Below the pieces are notes generated by a model that searched no databases, was not told the DNA's origin, and saw nothing but the letters and a program-made list of their open reading frames with translations. The position numbers were made by a program, and so were the translations under genes. From assembly GCF_036906915.1 (NCBI RefSeq), contig NZ_JBAKHX010000004.1:248001-312000 (forward strand): DNA of 64,000 nt, given 5' to 3'. This document shows positions 1-7,720 of the stretch, piece by piece (position 1 is the first letter of the stretch; every line of letters starts with the position of its first letter). The DNA is from Phytohabitans sp036906915 (GTDB lineage Bacteria > Actinomycetota > Actinomycetes > Mycobacteriales > Micromonosporaceae).

Positions 1-416
1 TTCAGCGCCGACGCCACGTCGAGGGGGTACGCCATGTCGGGCTCGGGCCTGATCCAGCGACCCACCGCGCGCTTGAGTGGTCGTGGCGCCCGCCGGGACC
101 AGAAGGAGGCGTCGCCGCGAACGGCGACCCCACCGGGGCCGGCGACCAGTTCGGCGCGGCCGGCGGTCGGGTCGGTGATGGTGCCGCTGGCGTAGCGGTC
201 GGCGGTCACCACGAAGTCGCCCGTTATGCGGCGACCGTCGGGGGCCTCGTACACGACGGCGAGCTTGACCGCCGGCGCGGCGCGCAGGCCTTCGGCGGCC
301 GCCCCGATGTCAGGGCCGGTCAGGGCGCGCCAGGCGAAGACCGCGACGGTCACCATGAGGACCAGTGTCAGCCCGGCGCACACCAGTCCGACGACGAGCA
401 GACGGCGCGGACGCAT
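1..416 (-). CDS. Membrane-anchored/exported protein, C-terminus beyond window
   Basis: The frame is open from the ATG at 416 down to base 1, so about 138 residues are visible and the C-terminus is missing. The protein starts MRPRRLLVVGLVCAG and has one strong hydrophobic segment at residues 5-28, consistent with a signal peptide or anchor. No lipobox cysteine follows in the right place. The mature part (VKLAVVYEAPDGRRITGDFVV, then a turn GTITDPTAGRAELVAGPGGVAVRG) recalls the beta-rich LppX/LprG-like lipoprotein fold; this is a weak impression. It is the last visible member of a same-strand group after a two-component system and a small exported protein, with a 64-bp gap before it. Confidence 0.6.
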   Translation of the reverse strand, partial: MRPRRLLVVGLVCAGLTLVLMVTVAVFAWRALTGPDIGAAAEGLRAAPAVKLAVVYEAPDGRRITGDFVVTADRYASGTITDPTAGRAELVAGPGGVAVRGDASFWSRRAPRPLKRAVGRWIRPEPDMAYPLDVASAL

Positions 417-480
417 GACGGGTCACGCTACTACGCGTACCTCGTCGATCGCAGCCCGCAAGCGGCCACCGTAAGGTGTC

Positions 481-777
481 CTATTTGGACCCGGTGACAG
501 TGGTGGCGGTGACAGTACCCGCGCTGTCGGCCTGGCCCTGGACGACCACCAGGGCCTGCTGCACGGCGATGAGTGGCGCAATTGCGACATCGTTGGCGTC
601 CTGGAAGCCGCTGGACGAGCTTTTCTCGTCGGTGGTGGATTCGGCCGCTTCGGCGCTGCTGAACGACGTGTGCGCCCACACCGCACCGCCGGCTAATACC
701 ACGGCGAGCCCGGTGTCGACGAAGACAGCGCGCGGTAGACGTATAGGCGGCAGCTTGATGGCGACGGCTCGGAACAA
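481..777 (-). CDS. Small exported protein of unknown function
   Basis: A 98-residue protein starting at a TTG (777), only 8 nt after the stop of the sensor kinase gene, so probably co-transcribed with it. One hydrophobic segment at about residues 19-34 (FVDTGLAVVLAGGAVW) follows a short basic N-terminus, and the rest is polar Ser/Thr/Asp-rich and likely outside the membrane. The N-terminus resembles the anchor of actinobacterial efflux periplasmic adaptors, but no biotinyl-lipoyl domain follows, so it could be a truncated relative or an unrelated small protein. Function is not recognisable. The start codon is uncertain. Confidence 0.55.
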   Translation of the reverse strand: MFRAVAIKLPPIRLPRAVFVDTGLAVVLAGGAVWAHTSFSSAEAAESTTDEKSSSSGFQDANDVAIAPLIAVQQALVVVQGQADSAGTVTATTVTGSK

Positions 778-785
778 CCCCCGCG

Positions 786-2288
786 CTAGCTCGAGGGCGA
801 CTGAGAACCCGTCGGCAGCAGCACCCGGAACGCCGAGCCGCGCCCGGGAGCCGTGTCAAGCTCGACCCGGCCGCCGTGGTTGCTGACGATCGCGGCCACG
901 ATGGACAGTCCCAGCCCTGAGCCGCCGTTGCGCCGGTTGCGGCTGGGGTCGGCCCGGTACAGCCGTTCGAAGATCCGCTCGGCGTGCGTGCTGGGTACGC
1001 CCGGACCGGTGTCGACCACCTCCAGCACGGCGACCGGACCGGCGGAGGGCAACTCCGCGCCGACCGCCGCCGCCGGGTTGTACCAGGGCTGGAGCCGCGC
1101 CAGCCTGCCCACCCGCACCGTGATGTCGGCCTGCGACGGCGTGTGCTGTAGCGCGTTGGACACGAGGTTGGTGGCGACCTGCCGGAGCCGGTGCTCGTCG
1201 CCGAGCACGGTGACCGGTTCGAAGGCCCCGTCGTCGGCACCGAGCGCGGCGAGCCGCACCGGCCGGTCGGGCCGGCGGGCGTACGCGTCGCGGATCGTGT
1301 CGGCGGCGATGGCCAGCAGGTCGACGGGGCGCCGTTGCGCCTGCCGCTGCTTGTCGAGCTTGGCGAGCAGCAGTAGGTCTTCGACGAGCAGCCCCATCCG
1401 GGCCGCCTCGGACTCGATTCGAGCCATGGTCTCGTCCAGCACCGGCCCGGCCGGTGTGCCGCCCCGGCGGTACAGCTCGGCGAAGCCACGGATCGACGTG
1501 AGCGGCGTGCGCAGTTCGTGCGACGCGTCCGCGACGAACTGCCGCAGCCGCTGCTCGGAGGTCGTCCGCGCCGCCACCTCGGTCTCGATGCGGTCGAGCA
1601 TGGAGTTGAGCGCGATGCCCAGCCGGCCGGTCTCGGTGTGCGGGTCGGCGTCGACCCGCCGGGACAGGTCACCCGCCGTGATCTGCGCGGAGGTGCGTTC
1701 CATGCGGGTCAGCGGCCGTAGTCCTATTCGGACGACGTACGCGGCGACGAGGCCCAGCAGCAGAAGCACGGCCGCCATGACGGCCAGCTCGATGGTGAGC
1801 AGCAGGTCGACGGTCGCGTCGACCTGCCGCAGCGATATCGCTGCGACCACCAGTTCATCGCCGCGGAACACGACCTGGACCCGCCAGGAGTTTTCGCCGT
1901 CGGCCGAGCTGACGGTGTAGGGCTTGCCTCCGGCGCGCTTCACCAGTTCCTCGTACGGTTCGAGGGCCGGTGGCGATATGTCGGGGCTTTCGGGCTTCGG
2001 CACCTGGACGCCGGTCCCGTCGAACACGATCAGCGTCTTGTACTGGTCGAACCGCCCGCGGGGGAAGTACTCGGAACCGGGCAACGGCGGCGGCGGGGTG
2101 AAGCGCCCATCTTTCGCGGGGCCTCGGCCCATCACCCTGAGCTGCTGGTCGATCGAGTCGGTCAGGTACCGGCGCAGCACGATCACGCCGCCCGCGTTCG
2201 CGACGACCAGCGCCACCGCGGCCAGCACCGCGACCGCGAGAACCAGTCGCGACCGTAGCGTCCAGTGCCGCCACCGGGGAAGCCTCAT
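786..2288 (-). CDS. Sensor histidine kinase (HAMP-HisKA-HATPase)
   Basis: A 500-residue membrane sensor kinase. Order: short basic N-terminus, TM1 about 12-37, an extracytoplasmic sensor region, TM2 near 165-190, HAMP linker (RIGLRPLTRME...), HisKA with DASHELRTPL giving phospho-accepting His257, then HATPase_c with N box (NLVSNALQHTP), G1 (VVDTGPGVP) and G2 (GGSGLGLSIV). Architecture and length match TrcS/MprB-like kinases. The ATG at 2288 was chosen because it overlaps the stop of the upstream response regulator by 4 bp (ATGA). It should autophosphorylate and pass phosphate to that regulator. The signal is unknown. Confidence 0.93.
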   Translation of the reverse strand: MRLPRWRHWTLRSRLVLAVAVLAAVALVVANAGGVIVLRRYLTDSIDQQLRVMGRGPAKDGRFTPPPPLPGSEYFPRGRFDQYKTLIVFDGTGVQVPKPESPDISPPALEPYEELVKRAGGKPYTVSSADGENSWRVQVVFRGDELVVAAISLRQVDATVDLLLTIELAVMAAVLLLLGLVAAYVVRIGLRPLTRMERTSAQITAGDLSRRVDADPHTETGRLGIALNSMLDRIETEVAARTTSEQRLRQFVADASHELRTPLTSIRGFAELYRRGGTPAGPVLDETMARIESEAARMGLLVEDLLLLAKLDKQRQAQRRPVDLLAIAADTIRDAYARRPDRPVRLAALGADDGAFEPVTVLGDEHRLRQVATNLVSNALQHTPSQADITVRVGRLARLQPWYNPAAAVGAELPSAGPVAVLEVVDTGPGVPSTHAERIFERLYRADPSRNRRNGGSGLGLSIVAAIVSNHGGRVELDTAPGRGSAFRVLLPTGSQSPSS

Positions 2289-3001
2289 TCGTCCTGCGAC
2301 TTGGGAAGGCGCAGGGCGTACCCGACCCCACGCACGGTGTGGATCAACGGCGGCTCCCAGCAGTCGATCTTCTTGCGCAGGTAGTAGACGTACGACTCCA
2401 CGATCCGACCGTCGCCGCCGAAGTCGTAGCTCCACACCCGGTCGAGGATCTGTGCCTTGCTGACCACCCGGCCGGCGTTCACCAGCAGGTAGCGCAGCAG
2501 GTTGAACTCGGTCGGCGACAGTTCGACCAGCTTGTTGCCCCGGCGTACCTCGTGCGCGTCCTCGTCGAGCTCCAGGTCGGCGTAGCGCAGCACGCCCGTG
2601 TCCAGCTCGCCGTCCGGCTCGATGCGGCTGCGGCGCAGGATGGCCCGGATGCGCAGCACCACCTCTTCGAGGCTGAAGGGCTTGGTCACGTAGTCGTCGG
2701 CGCCGACGGTGAGGCCGGAGATCCGGTCTTCGACGGCGTCCCGCGCGGTGAGGAAGAGCACCGGCACGCCCGGACCACCGGTGGACCGCAGCTTCTGCGC
2801 GACCTGGAACCCGTCGAGGTCGGGCAGCATCACGTCGAGCACGACGAGGTCCGGCTCAAACTCCTCGGCGGCCACCAGGGCCTCCTGGCCGCAGTTGGCA
2901 ACCCGTACCTCGAACTCGATGAGCCGCAGCGTCGCGGAAAGGAGGGCGCAGATGTTCGGCTCGTCGTCGACGACGAGGACCTTGGTCAGGCGGGACGTCA
3001 C
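2285..3001 (-). CDS. OmpR-family response regulator
   Basis: A 238-residue two-domain regulator: receiver domain (acidic pocket Asp12/Asp13, phospho-acceptor Asp56 in VVLDVMLPD, conserved TAR and KPFS motifs) followed by a winged-helix Trans_reg_C domain with the usual ELSPTEFNLLRYLL and SYVYYLRKKID helices. It is translationally coupled to the sensor kinase gene (ATGA overlap at 2285-2288). It is most like actinobacterial TrcR/TcrA regulators. Target genes cannot be read from the sequence; the two small exported proteins downstream on the same strand are the obvious candidates. Confidence 0.94.
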   Translation of the reverse strand: MTSRLTKVLVVDDEPNICALLSATLRLIEFEVRVANCGQEALVAAEEFEPDLVVLDVMLPDLDGFQVAQKLRSTGGPGVPVLFLTARDAVEDRISGLTVGADDYVTKPFSLEEVVLRIRAILRRSRIEPDGELDTGVLRYADLELDEDAHEVRRGNKLVELSPTEFNLLRYLLVNAGRVVSKAQILDRVWSYDFGGDGRIVESYVYYLRKKIDCWEPPLIHTVRGVGYALRLPKSQDE

Positions 3002-3256
3002 GGAGTATCTCTACGGTCGCTAGCTCGGAATTACCTGGGAACGGCGTAGGAACCGGCTATGACAATTTCGTCACCTTCGATGAGTCCCGACTGGCGGCCA
3101 GGGTGGCCCGGGCGGCGGTGACGGCCTGGCGGAGGCCGCCTACCGCATCTGCCTCTCCGACCGCGGGTGTCGAATTGTCCCAGGTGGACAACACCGCAGA
3201 CACCGAGATCGCCGAAGCGGTCAAGGCCTGCGAGGTGCTCCGGCCGACTCCGAGCC

Positions 3257-4459
3257 CTACGGCGTAACGGCCGGGTCCTCCACGTAGCGGGGGCGCGCCA
3301 CCGCGAGGCCGGCCGCCGTCTGGACCACCGCCGCCGCGATCAGCAGCGCGATCGGTACCGTCCAGCCGGCGGTCGCCTCGTACAGGGCGCCGACCAGCAG
3401 CGGACCCAGCGCGGCGATCAGGTAACCGGTGCTCTGCGTGAACGCGGACAGCGCAACGGTGCCCTCCGCGGTGCGGGCGCGCAGCCCGATCGCGACCAGC
3501 GCCAGCGGAAACGCGCCCTGCCCGATCGCCAGCAACACCACCCAGAACAGCGCGCCACCGTGCGGTGCCAGGGCCAGACCCACGTACGACGCGATCATCG
3601 CGACCGAGAGGGTAAGCACGAGCGGGCGCAGGCTCCGCAGCTTCGTCGCCAGGGTCGGCATGGCGAGCGCCACCGGCACTCCAACCGCGGTGACCCCGGC
3701 CAGCAGCAGCCCAGCCGTGCTCGGCGAGTACCCGGAGTCCCGGAAAAGCTGCGCCAGCCAGCCCATCGTCGCGTACCCGCTCAGTGACTGGGTGCCGAAG
3801 TAGAGCGCCATCGCCCAGCCGACCCGGGTGCGCCCCGGCTGTATCCGGCTGGCCGGCGCGGGCAGGGCGGCCCGCGCACCGGCCGTGCGGCGCACGATCG
3901 GCAGCCAGGGGAGCACGGCGACCGCCGCGAGCACGGTCCACGCGCCGAGCCCAGCCCGCCACGAGCCGAACGCGTCCGCGATCGGTACCGCCGACGCGGC
4001 GGCCACGGTGGCGCCGGCGGTCAGCGCGACCGTGTATGCGCCGGTGACGAGCCCTACTCGGTCCGGAAAGTGCTGCTTGACCAGCAGGGGAAGCAGCACG
4101 TTGGCGACCGCGATGCCGGCGAGGGCCAGCCCGCTGGTCACCACGAAGACGACCGTGGAGCCGGTGACGACCCGGATCGCCTCGCCCGCCGCCAACGCGA
4201 TCATGGCGACGAAGAGCACTCGGCTCGGCGCGAACCGGCGGACCAGCACCGGGGTCAGCGCACCGAACGCCGCGAACGCGATCGTCGGCATCGTCGTGAC
4301 CACGCCCGCCATCGCGCCGGAAAGCTGTAGGCCGGTGCGCACCTCGTCGAGCAGCGCGCCGAGGCTGGTGATGGCGGTGCGCAGGTTGACCGCGACGAGC
4401 AGGATGCCAGCGAGGACGAGTGCGGTGCCCTGAGTGCGGGTGGCGGCGGGGGCAGACAT
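3257..4459 (-). CDS. MFS transporter, CynX/NimT type
   Basis: A 400-residue, 12-span major facilitator. The N-terminal LVLAGILLVAVNLRTAITSLGALLDEV with Arg in TM1 and the following cytoplasmic loop FAPSRVLF are typical of the CynX/NimT (cyanate, 2-nitroimidazole) branch of drug and anion exporters. Length equals the family norm. It is divergent from a FadR-type GntR regulator gene with 52 bp between start codons and a perfect palindrome in that gap, so it is probably the regulated target. Substrate unknown. Confidence 0.88.
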   Translation of the reverse strand: MSAPAATRTQGTALVLAGILLVAVNLRTAITSLGALLDEVRTGLQLSGAMAGVVTTMPTIAFAAFGALTPVLVRRFAPSRVLFVAMIALAAGEAIRVVTGSTVVFVVTSGLALAGIAVANVLLPLLVKQHFPDRVGLVTGAYTVALTAGATVAAASAVPIADAFGSWRAGLGAWTVLAAVAVLPWLPIVRRTAGARAALPAPASRIQPGRTRVGWAMALYFGTQSLSGYATMGWLAQLFRDSGYSPSTAGLLLAGVTAVGVPVALAMPTLATKLRSLRPLVLTLSVAMIASYVGLALAPHGGALFWVVLLAIGQGAFPLALVAIGLRARTAEGTVALSAFTQSTGYLIAALGPLLVGALYEATAGWTVPIALLIAAAVVQTAAGLAVARPRYVEDPAVTP

Positions 4460-4475
4460 GGTTCTTCGAGTCTAG

Positions 4476-4490
4476 AATCATGGGATGATT
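4476..4490. promoter_or_regulatory. Palindromic operator between MFS gene and GntR gene
   Basis: AATCAT-GGG-ATGATT is a perfect 6-bp inverted repeat with a 3-bp spacer, lying in the 52-bp gap between the divergent starts at 4459 and 4512. Its position fits an operator through which the GntR protein represses both genes. It does not match the classical FadR TNGTNNNACNA consensus. Function is inferred from position and symmetry. Confidence 0.5.
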
Positions 4491-4511
4491 TATGGTCGGG
4501 TGATGTAACCA

Positions 4512-5159
4512 ATGCCACGGGGCGGGCCGACGCTCGTGCGCCAGGTGATCGACGAGCTCCGCGAGCAGGTCACCACCGGTGCCTGGCCGGTGGGCGGCCG
4601 CATCCCGACCGAGCCGCAGCTCGTCGAGGCGCTCGGCGTGGGGCGCAACACCGTCCGCGAGGCGGTGCGGGCGCTGGTGCACGCCGGGGTGCTGGAGTGC
4701 CGGCAGGGCTCCGGCACCTACGTCGTCTCCACCGACGAGCTATCCGGGGCGGTCTCGCGCCGGCTCGCCAGCGCGCGGGTGGCCGAGGCGGTCGAGGTGC
4801 GCCGGGCGTTCGAAGTTGAGGCGGCACGGCTCGCCGCGCAACGGCGTACACAGCAAGACATGGCGGCGCTCGACGGCGCGCTCGCCGACCGCGAGGCCGC
4901 GTGGCGATCGGGCCGCGTCGCCGACTTCGTCGAGGCCGACGCGGTGCTCCACGCCGCGATCGTGGCCGCCGCGCACAACGAAATGCTGGCGGAGCTGTAC
5001 GCGTCGTTCGGCGCCGCGACGCGCGCGACGATCGCCGAAGGGGTCGGCGGCGAGTTGCACCACGACAGATACGTGGACCACGGCCGGCTGGTGGCGGCGA
5101 TCCGGGCCGGCGACGCGGAGCTTGCGGCTACTGAGGCGGGTGCGTTCCTAGAGGTCTAG
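4512..5159 (+). CDS. GntR-family regulator, FadR/FCD subfamily
   Basis: A 215-residue repressor with an N-terminal winged HTH (IPTEPQLVEALGVGRNTVREAVRALVHAGVLECRQGSGTYV, residues about 30-73) and a C-terminal all-helical FCD ligand-binding domain. That domain carries conserved Asp/His positions (FVEADAVLHAAIVAAAHNE; DHGRLVAAIRAGD) that usually bind a metal and a small carboxylate. It is divergent from the CynX-like exporter; on-site control of that exporter through the palindrome at 4476-4490 is likely. The ATG follows the divergent promoter region closely and has no strong ribosome binding site. Confidence 0.9.
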   Translation: MPRGGPTLVRQVIDELREQVTTGAWPVGGRIPTEPQLVEALGVGRNTVREAVRALVHAGVLECRQGSGTYVVSTDELSGAVSRRLASARVAEAVEVRRAFEVEAARLAAQRRTQQDMAALDGALADREAAWRSGRVADFVEADAVLHAAIVAAAHNEMLAELYASFGAATRATIAEGVGGELHHDRYVDHGRLVAAIRAGDAELAATEAGAFLEV

Positions 5160-5184
5160 CCGAATAGGGCATACGGTGCTGGGC

Positions 5185-5598
5185 ATGCTCAAGGGTTTCA
5201 AAGACTTCATCATGCGCGGCAACGTGGTCGACCTCGCGGTCGGCATCGTCATCGGCGCGGCGTTCACCACGGTCGTCACTAATTTGACCAAGTCGTTCCT
5301 GGAGCCGCTGATCCGGGTCATTTCAGGCGGAGAGGGCGTCAAAGCCGGCGGATTCCACATTCGCAAGGTCTACTTCGACGTACCCGCGTTCATCAACGCC
5401 GTCATCGCCTTCCTCCTCACCGCCGCCGCCCTCTACTTCCTCGTCGTGCTCCCGATGAACAAGCTCGCCGAGCGGCGCCGCCGCGGCGAGGAGCCCCCGC
5501 CGGCCGCGCCGAGCGAGGAGGTCAAGCTGTTGACCGAGATCCGCGACGCGCTCGTGGCGCGCCGGGGCGTCCCCGAGCAGGCGGACCCCCGCAGATAG
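5185..5598 (+). CDS. mscL: Large-conductance mechanosensitive channel MscL
   Basis: A 137-residue inner-membrane channel that opens under membrane tension to release solutes during hypo-osmotic shock. It begins with the family signature MLKGFKDFIMRGNVVDLAVGIVIG (amphipathic N-helix plus TM1), has a periplasmic loop with IRKVYFDVPAFINAV, TM2 FLLTAAALYFLVVLPMN, the basic ERRRR cluster and the C-terminal helix EEVKLLTEIRDAL. A GTG three codons upstream (5176) is an alternative start; ATG 5185 gives the standard family N-terminus. Confidence 0.95.
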   Translation: MLKGFKDFIMRGNVVDLAVGIVIGAAFTTVVTNLTKSFLEPLIRVISGGEGVKAGGFHIRKVYFDVPAFINAVIAFLLTAAALYFLVVLPMNKLAERRRRGEEPPPAAPSEEVKLLTEIRDALVARRGVPEQADPRR

Positions 5599-5620
5599 TC
5601 GAACATCTGTTCTATACAGT
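5599..5620 (+). promoter_or_regulatory. LexA-like SOS box overlapping a leaderless promoter
   Basis: TCGAACATCTGTTCTA (5599-5614) differs at one position from a symmetrical actinobacterial SOS box (TCGAAC-N4-GTTCGA). It is followed at once by TACAGT (5615-5620), a TAnnnT -10 element that ends 6 nt before the ATG at 5627. A LexA dimer bound here would cover the promoter. The match is read directly; LexA control is inference. Confidence 0.6.
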
Positions 5621-5626
5621 GCTGCC

Positions 5627-5854
5627 ATGGAGCAGCGAAAGCACTGGTGGAACGGCAAATGGGGGCGGCTCGCGCGCCGGGATGTGTACCTGCGCGCGGA
5701 CGCCGACCAGTGGTTCGTCGAGCAACGTGCCGGCGGGGCCGAGGGCGTGTCCCGCTTCTACGAGTTCGACAGCGAAGACGAAGCGTACGAGGCCGTCCGG
5801 TCGATGCTGGACGGCCCGGACAACTGGCGACAACTAGATGGCAGCGCTACCTAG
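5627..5854 (+). CDS. Small Trp/acid-rich protein, likely DNA-damage inducible
   Basis: A 75-residue soluble protein with an aromatic basic N-terminus (MEQRKHWWNGKWGRLARRDVYL) and an acidic C-terminal half (FYEFDSEDEAYEAVRSMLDG) suggesting a small alpha/beta fold. I do not recognise a family with a known function. A LexA-like box and a -10 element lie immediately upstream, so SOS induction and a leaderless mRNA are predicted. Its last bases overlap the tandem PadR operator of the next gene. Confidence 0.7.
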   Translation: MEQRKHWWNGKWGRLARRDVYLRADADQWFVEQRAGGAEGVSRFYEFDSEDEAYEAVRSMLDGPDNWRQLDGSAT

Positions 5855-5867
5855 ATAGCTGTGCTAC
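5834..5867 (+). promoter_or_regulatory. Tandem 17-bp operator of the PadR gene
   Basis: CTAGATGGCAGCGCTAC (5834-5850) is followed without a gap by CTAGATAGCTGTGCTAC (5851-5867), 14 of 17 positions equal. Each unit also has internal dyad symmetry (AGCGCT; TAGC-TGT-GCTA). The pair ends 10 nt before the GTG start of the PadR gene, and TACCTT (5865-5870) can serve as -10 for a leaderless transcript. The arrangement fits cooperative autorepression by PadR dimers. Confidence 0.55.
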
Positions 5868-5877
5868 CTTCTTCCGC

Positions 5878-6204
5878 GTGGATCAAGAACGGCGGGGTCA
5901 GTGGCTGCGCGGCGTCCTCGACGTCTGCGTGCTGGCCCTGCTGGGTCGGCGGGAGTCCTACGGATACGAGCTGGCGCAGGCGCTCGACGAGGCCGGGTTC
6001 GGCCAGATTCAGGGCGGCACCCTCTACCCCGTACTGCTGCGCCTCCAGCGCACCGGCCTGATTACGGCCGAGTGGCGTGAGGGCGCCTCGGGCCCCGCTC
6101 GCAAGTACTACCGGCTCACGGAGGCCGGCGTGGAGGCCCTTCAGCGGCTGTCCGCCGACTGGTCCGTGTTCGCTGGCCACGTCGACGCGGTAATCCGGAG
6201 GTGA
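5878..6204 (+). CDS. PadR-family transcriptional regulator
   Basis: A 108-residue PadR-like winged-helix repressor: WLRGVLDVCVLALLGRRESYGYELAQALDEAGF, then GGTLYPVLLRLQRTGLITAEWRE and the wing SGPARKYYRLTEAGVEAL, followed by one dimerisation helix. It was started at GTG 5878 because the conserved domain begins there and a tandem operator with a -10 box sits just upstream; there is no Shine-Dalgarno, consistent with leaderless translation. It heads an operon with an ABC ATPase and a permease, as PadR regulators of drug or lipid exporters often do. Confidence 0.88.
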   Translation: MDQERRGQWLRGVLDVCVLALLGRRESYGYELAQALDEAGFGQIQGGTLYPVLLRLQRTGLITAEWREGASGPARKYYRLTEAGVEALQRLSADWSVFAGHVDAVIRR

Positions 6205-6206
6205 CC

Positions 6207-7037
6207 ATGGACAACGACAGATGGTTGTGGGCGCTCGGGCAGGAAATGGCCCGGCACCAGCTGACGCCGGACGCGGTCCGGCACGTCGTCGCCGAGGCGG
6301 CGGCACACCTGCGCGACAGCGGGCAGCCGGCACTGCGGGCGTTCGGGACGCCGGAGGGGTACGCGGCCGCGGTCGCGGAGAGCCTCGCGGCACGGTACGG
6401 GCGGCCGGCCCGTCCAGCGCCCGGCCGGGTACGCCTGTCGGCCCGCGGCATCACCAAGCGGTACCGCCGGCGCACCATCCTGCGCTCGGTGGACCTGACC
6501 GTACGGGCCGGCGAGGTGGCCGCCGTGGTCGGCGCGAACGGCGCGGGCAAGAGCACGTTTCTGCGCATCTGCGCCGGGCTGCTCGCGCCGGACGCCGGTG
6601 AGGTCACGCTCGACGGCCGCCTCGGATACTGCCCACAGGACGCCGGCACCTACGACTTCCTCCTGCCCGACGAGCAGTTCGTGCTGATCGGGGCGGGTCG
6701 CGGGCTCGACCGCGAGCGCTCCAAGCAGATCGGCCGGGCCGGCGCCGCCGCGCTCCAGTGGCGGCCGGCCGCCGGAGTCCAGACGCGCCACCTGTCCGGG
6801 GGCACCCGGCAGAAGCTCAACCTCGTCATGGCGTCCATGGGCGAGCCCGACGTGCTGCTGCTCGACGAGCCGTACCAGGGCTTCGACCGCGGCACATACC
6901 TCGACTTCTGGCAGCACGTGTGGCGTTGGCGCGACGAGGGCCGGGCTGTCGTCGTGGTGACCCACCTGCTGAGCCAGCTCGACCAGGTCGACCAGGTGCT
7001 CGACCTGACCCCCGCGACCGAAGGAGCGGCGGCATGA
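6207..7037 (+). CDS. ABC transporter ATP-binding protein with extra N-terminal region
   Basis: A 276-residue ATPase subunit. Walker A GANGAGKST, Q-loop YCPQD, signature LSGGTRQK, Walker B VLLLDEP and H-loop VVTH are all intact, so it should be active. Before the ABC domain, which starts near residue 75, there are about 70 residues (MDNDRWLWALGQEMARHQLT...) that look like a helical bundle not found in ordinary ATPases. The ATG at 6207 has GGAGG 6 nt upstream. It overlaps the permease gene by 4 bp and is co-transcribed with padR. Exporter of unknown substrate. Confidence 0.9.
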   Translation: MDNDRWLWALGQEMARHQLTPDAVRHVVAEAAAHLRDSGQPALRAFGTPEGYAAAVAESLAARYGRPARPAPGRVRLSARGITKRYRRRTILRSVDLTVRAGEVAAVVGANGAGKSTFLRICAGLLAPDAGEVTLDGRLGYCPQDAGTYDFLLPDEQFVLIGAGRGLDRERSKQIGRAGAAALQWRPAAGVQTRHLSGGTRQKLNLVMASMGEPDVLLLDEPYQGFDRGTYLDFWQHVWRWRDEGRAVVVVTHLLSQLDQVDQVLDLTPATEGAAA

Positions 7038-7720
7038 AGATCCTGACCGTGGCCGAGATGGCGGTGCGCGAGATGCTACGCCGCCGGGCGGTGCTCGCCC
7101 TGCTTCTCGCCATGCCGCTGGCGTTCTACCTGGTGCGCCGCGGCGACCACGTGGGCCAGTCGATCCGGTTCCTGCTCCTGGGCATCGCCTGGGCGGTCAG
7201 CACGGCGTCGCTGTTCGCCAGCGGCTCCAGCCGGCCGGTCGAGCCGCGGTTGCGGCTGTCCGGATACGCGAGCCACCACCTGTACCTCGGCCGGCTCGCC
7301 GCGATGTGGCTGCTTGGCCTCGTCGTCGCGGCGCCGTTCTTCGCGCTCGTCGCGATCGACCATGGCGACCAGGTGCGAATCGGCGCGGTGGCGCTGGCCA
7401 TGGTCTTCTCGGTAACGGTGGCCGCGCCCTTCGGGCTGCTCATCGGGGCCCTCGTGCCGCGTGAGCTGGAAGGCACGCTGGTCCTGCTGGTGGTGGTGGG
7501 CCTCCAGATGATGATCGACCCAGCCGACTCGATCACTCGGGTCACGCCGTTCTGGTCCAGCCGCGAGATCGGCACCTACGCCGTCGACCACACCGGCGGC
7601 GAGTACCTCACCAGGGGTCTGGTGCACGGCCTGGTCTTCACCATCCTCGCGACGGCTCTGGTGGCGCTGCTCTCCACTGCGCGTCTGCGGGTGCGGTTGC
7701 GGGCGGCAACGTCAGCGTAA
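7034..7720 (+). CDS. ABC transporter permease, ABC-2 like
   Basis: A 228-residue polytopic membrane protein with about six hydrophobic segments (for example ALLLAMPLAFYLV, MWLLGLVVAAPFFALVA, GTLVLLVVVGLQMMI, FTILATALVALLST), the size of a small ABC-2 permease half. It is coupled to the ATPase by an ATGA overlap at 7034-7037. Its 3' end overlaps the convergent sensor kinase gene by 83 bp, an unusually long coding overlap. Confidence 0.82.
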   Translation: MKILTVAEMAVREMLRRRAVLALLLAMPLAFYLVRRGDHVGQSIRFLLLGIAWAVSTASLFASGSSRPVEPRLRLSGYASHHLYLGRLAAMWLLGLVVAAPFFALVAIDHGDQVRIGAVALAMVFSVTVAAPFGLLIGALVPRELEGTLVLLVVVGLQMMIDPADSITRVTPFWSSREIGTYAVDHTGGEYLTRGLVHGLVFTILATALVALLSTARLRVRLRAATSA

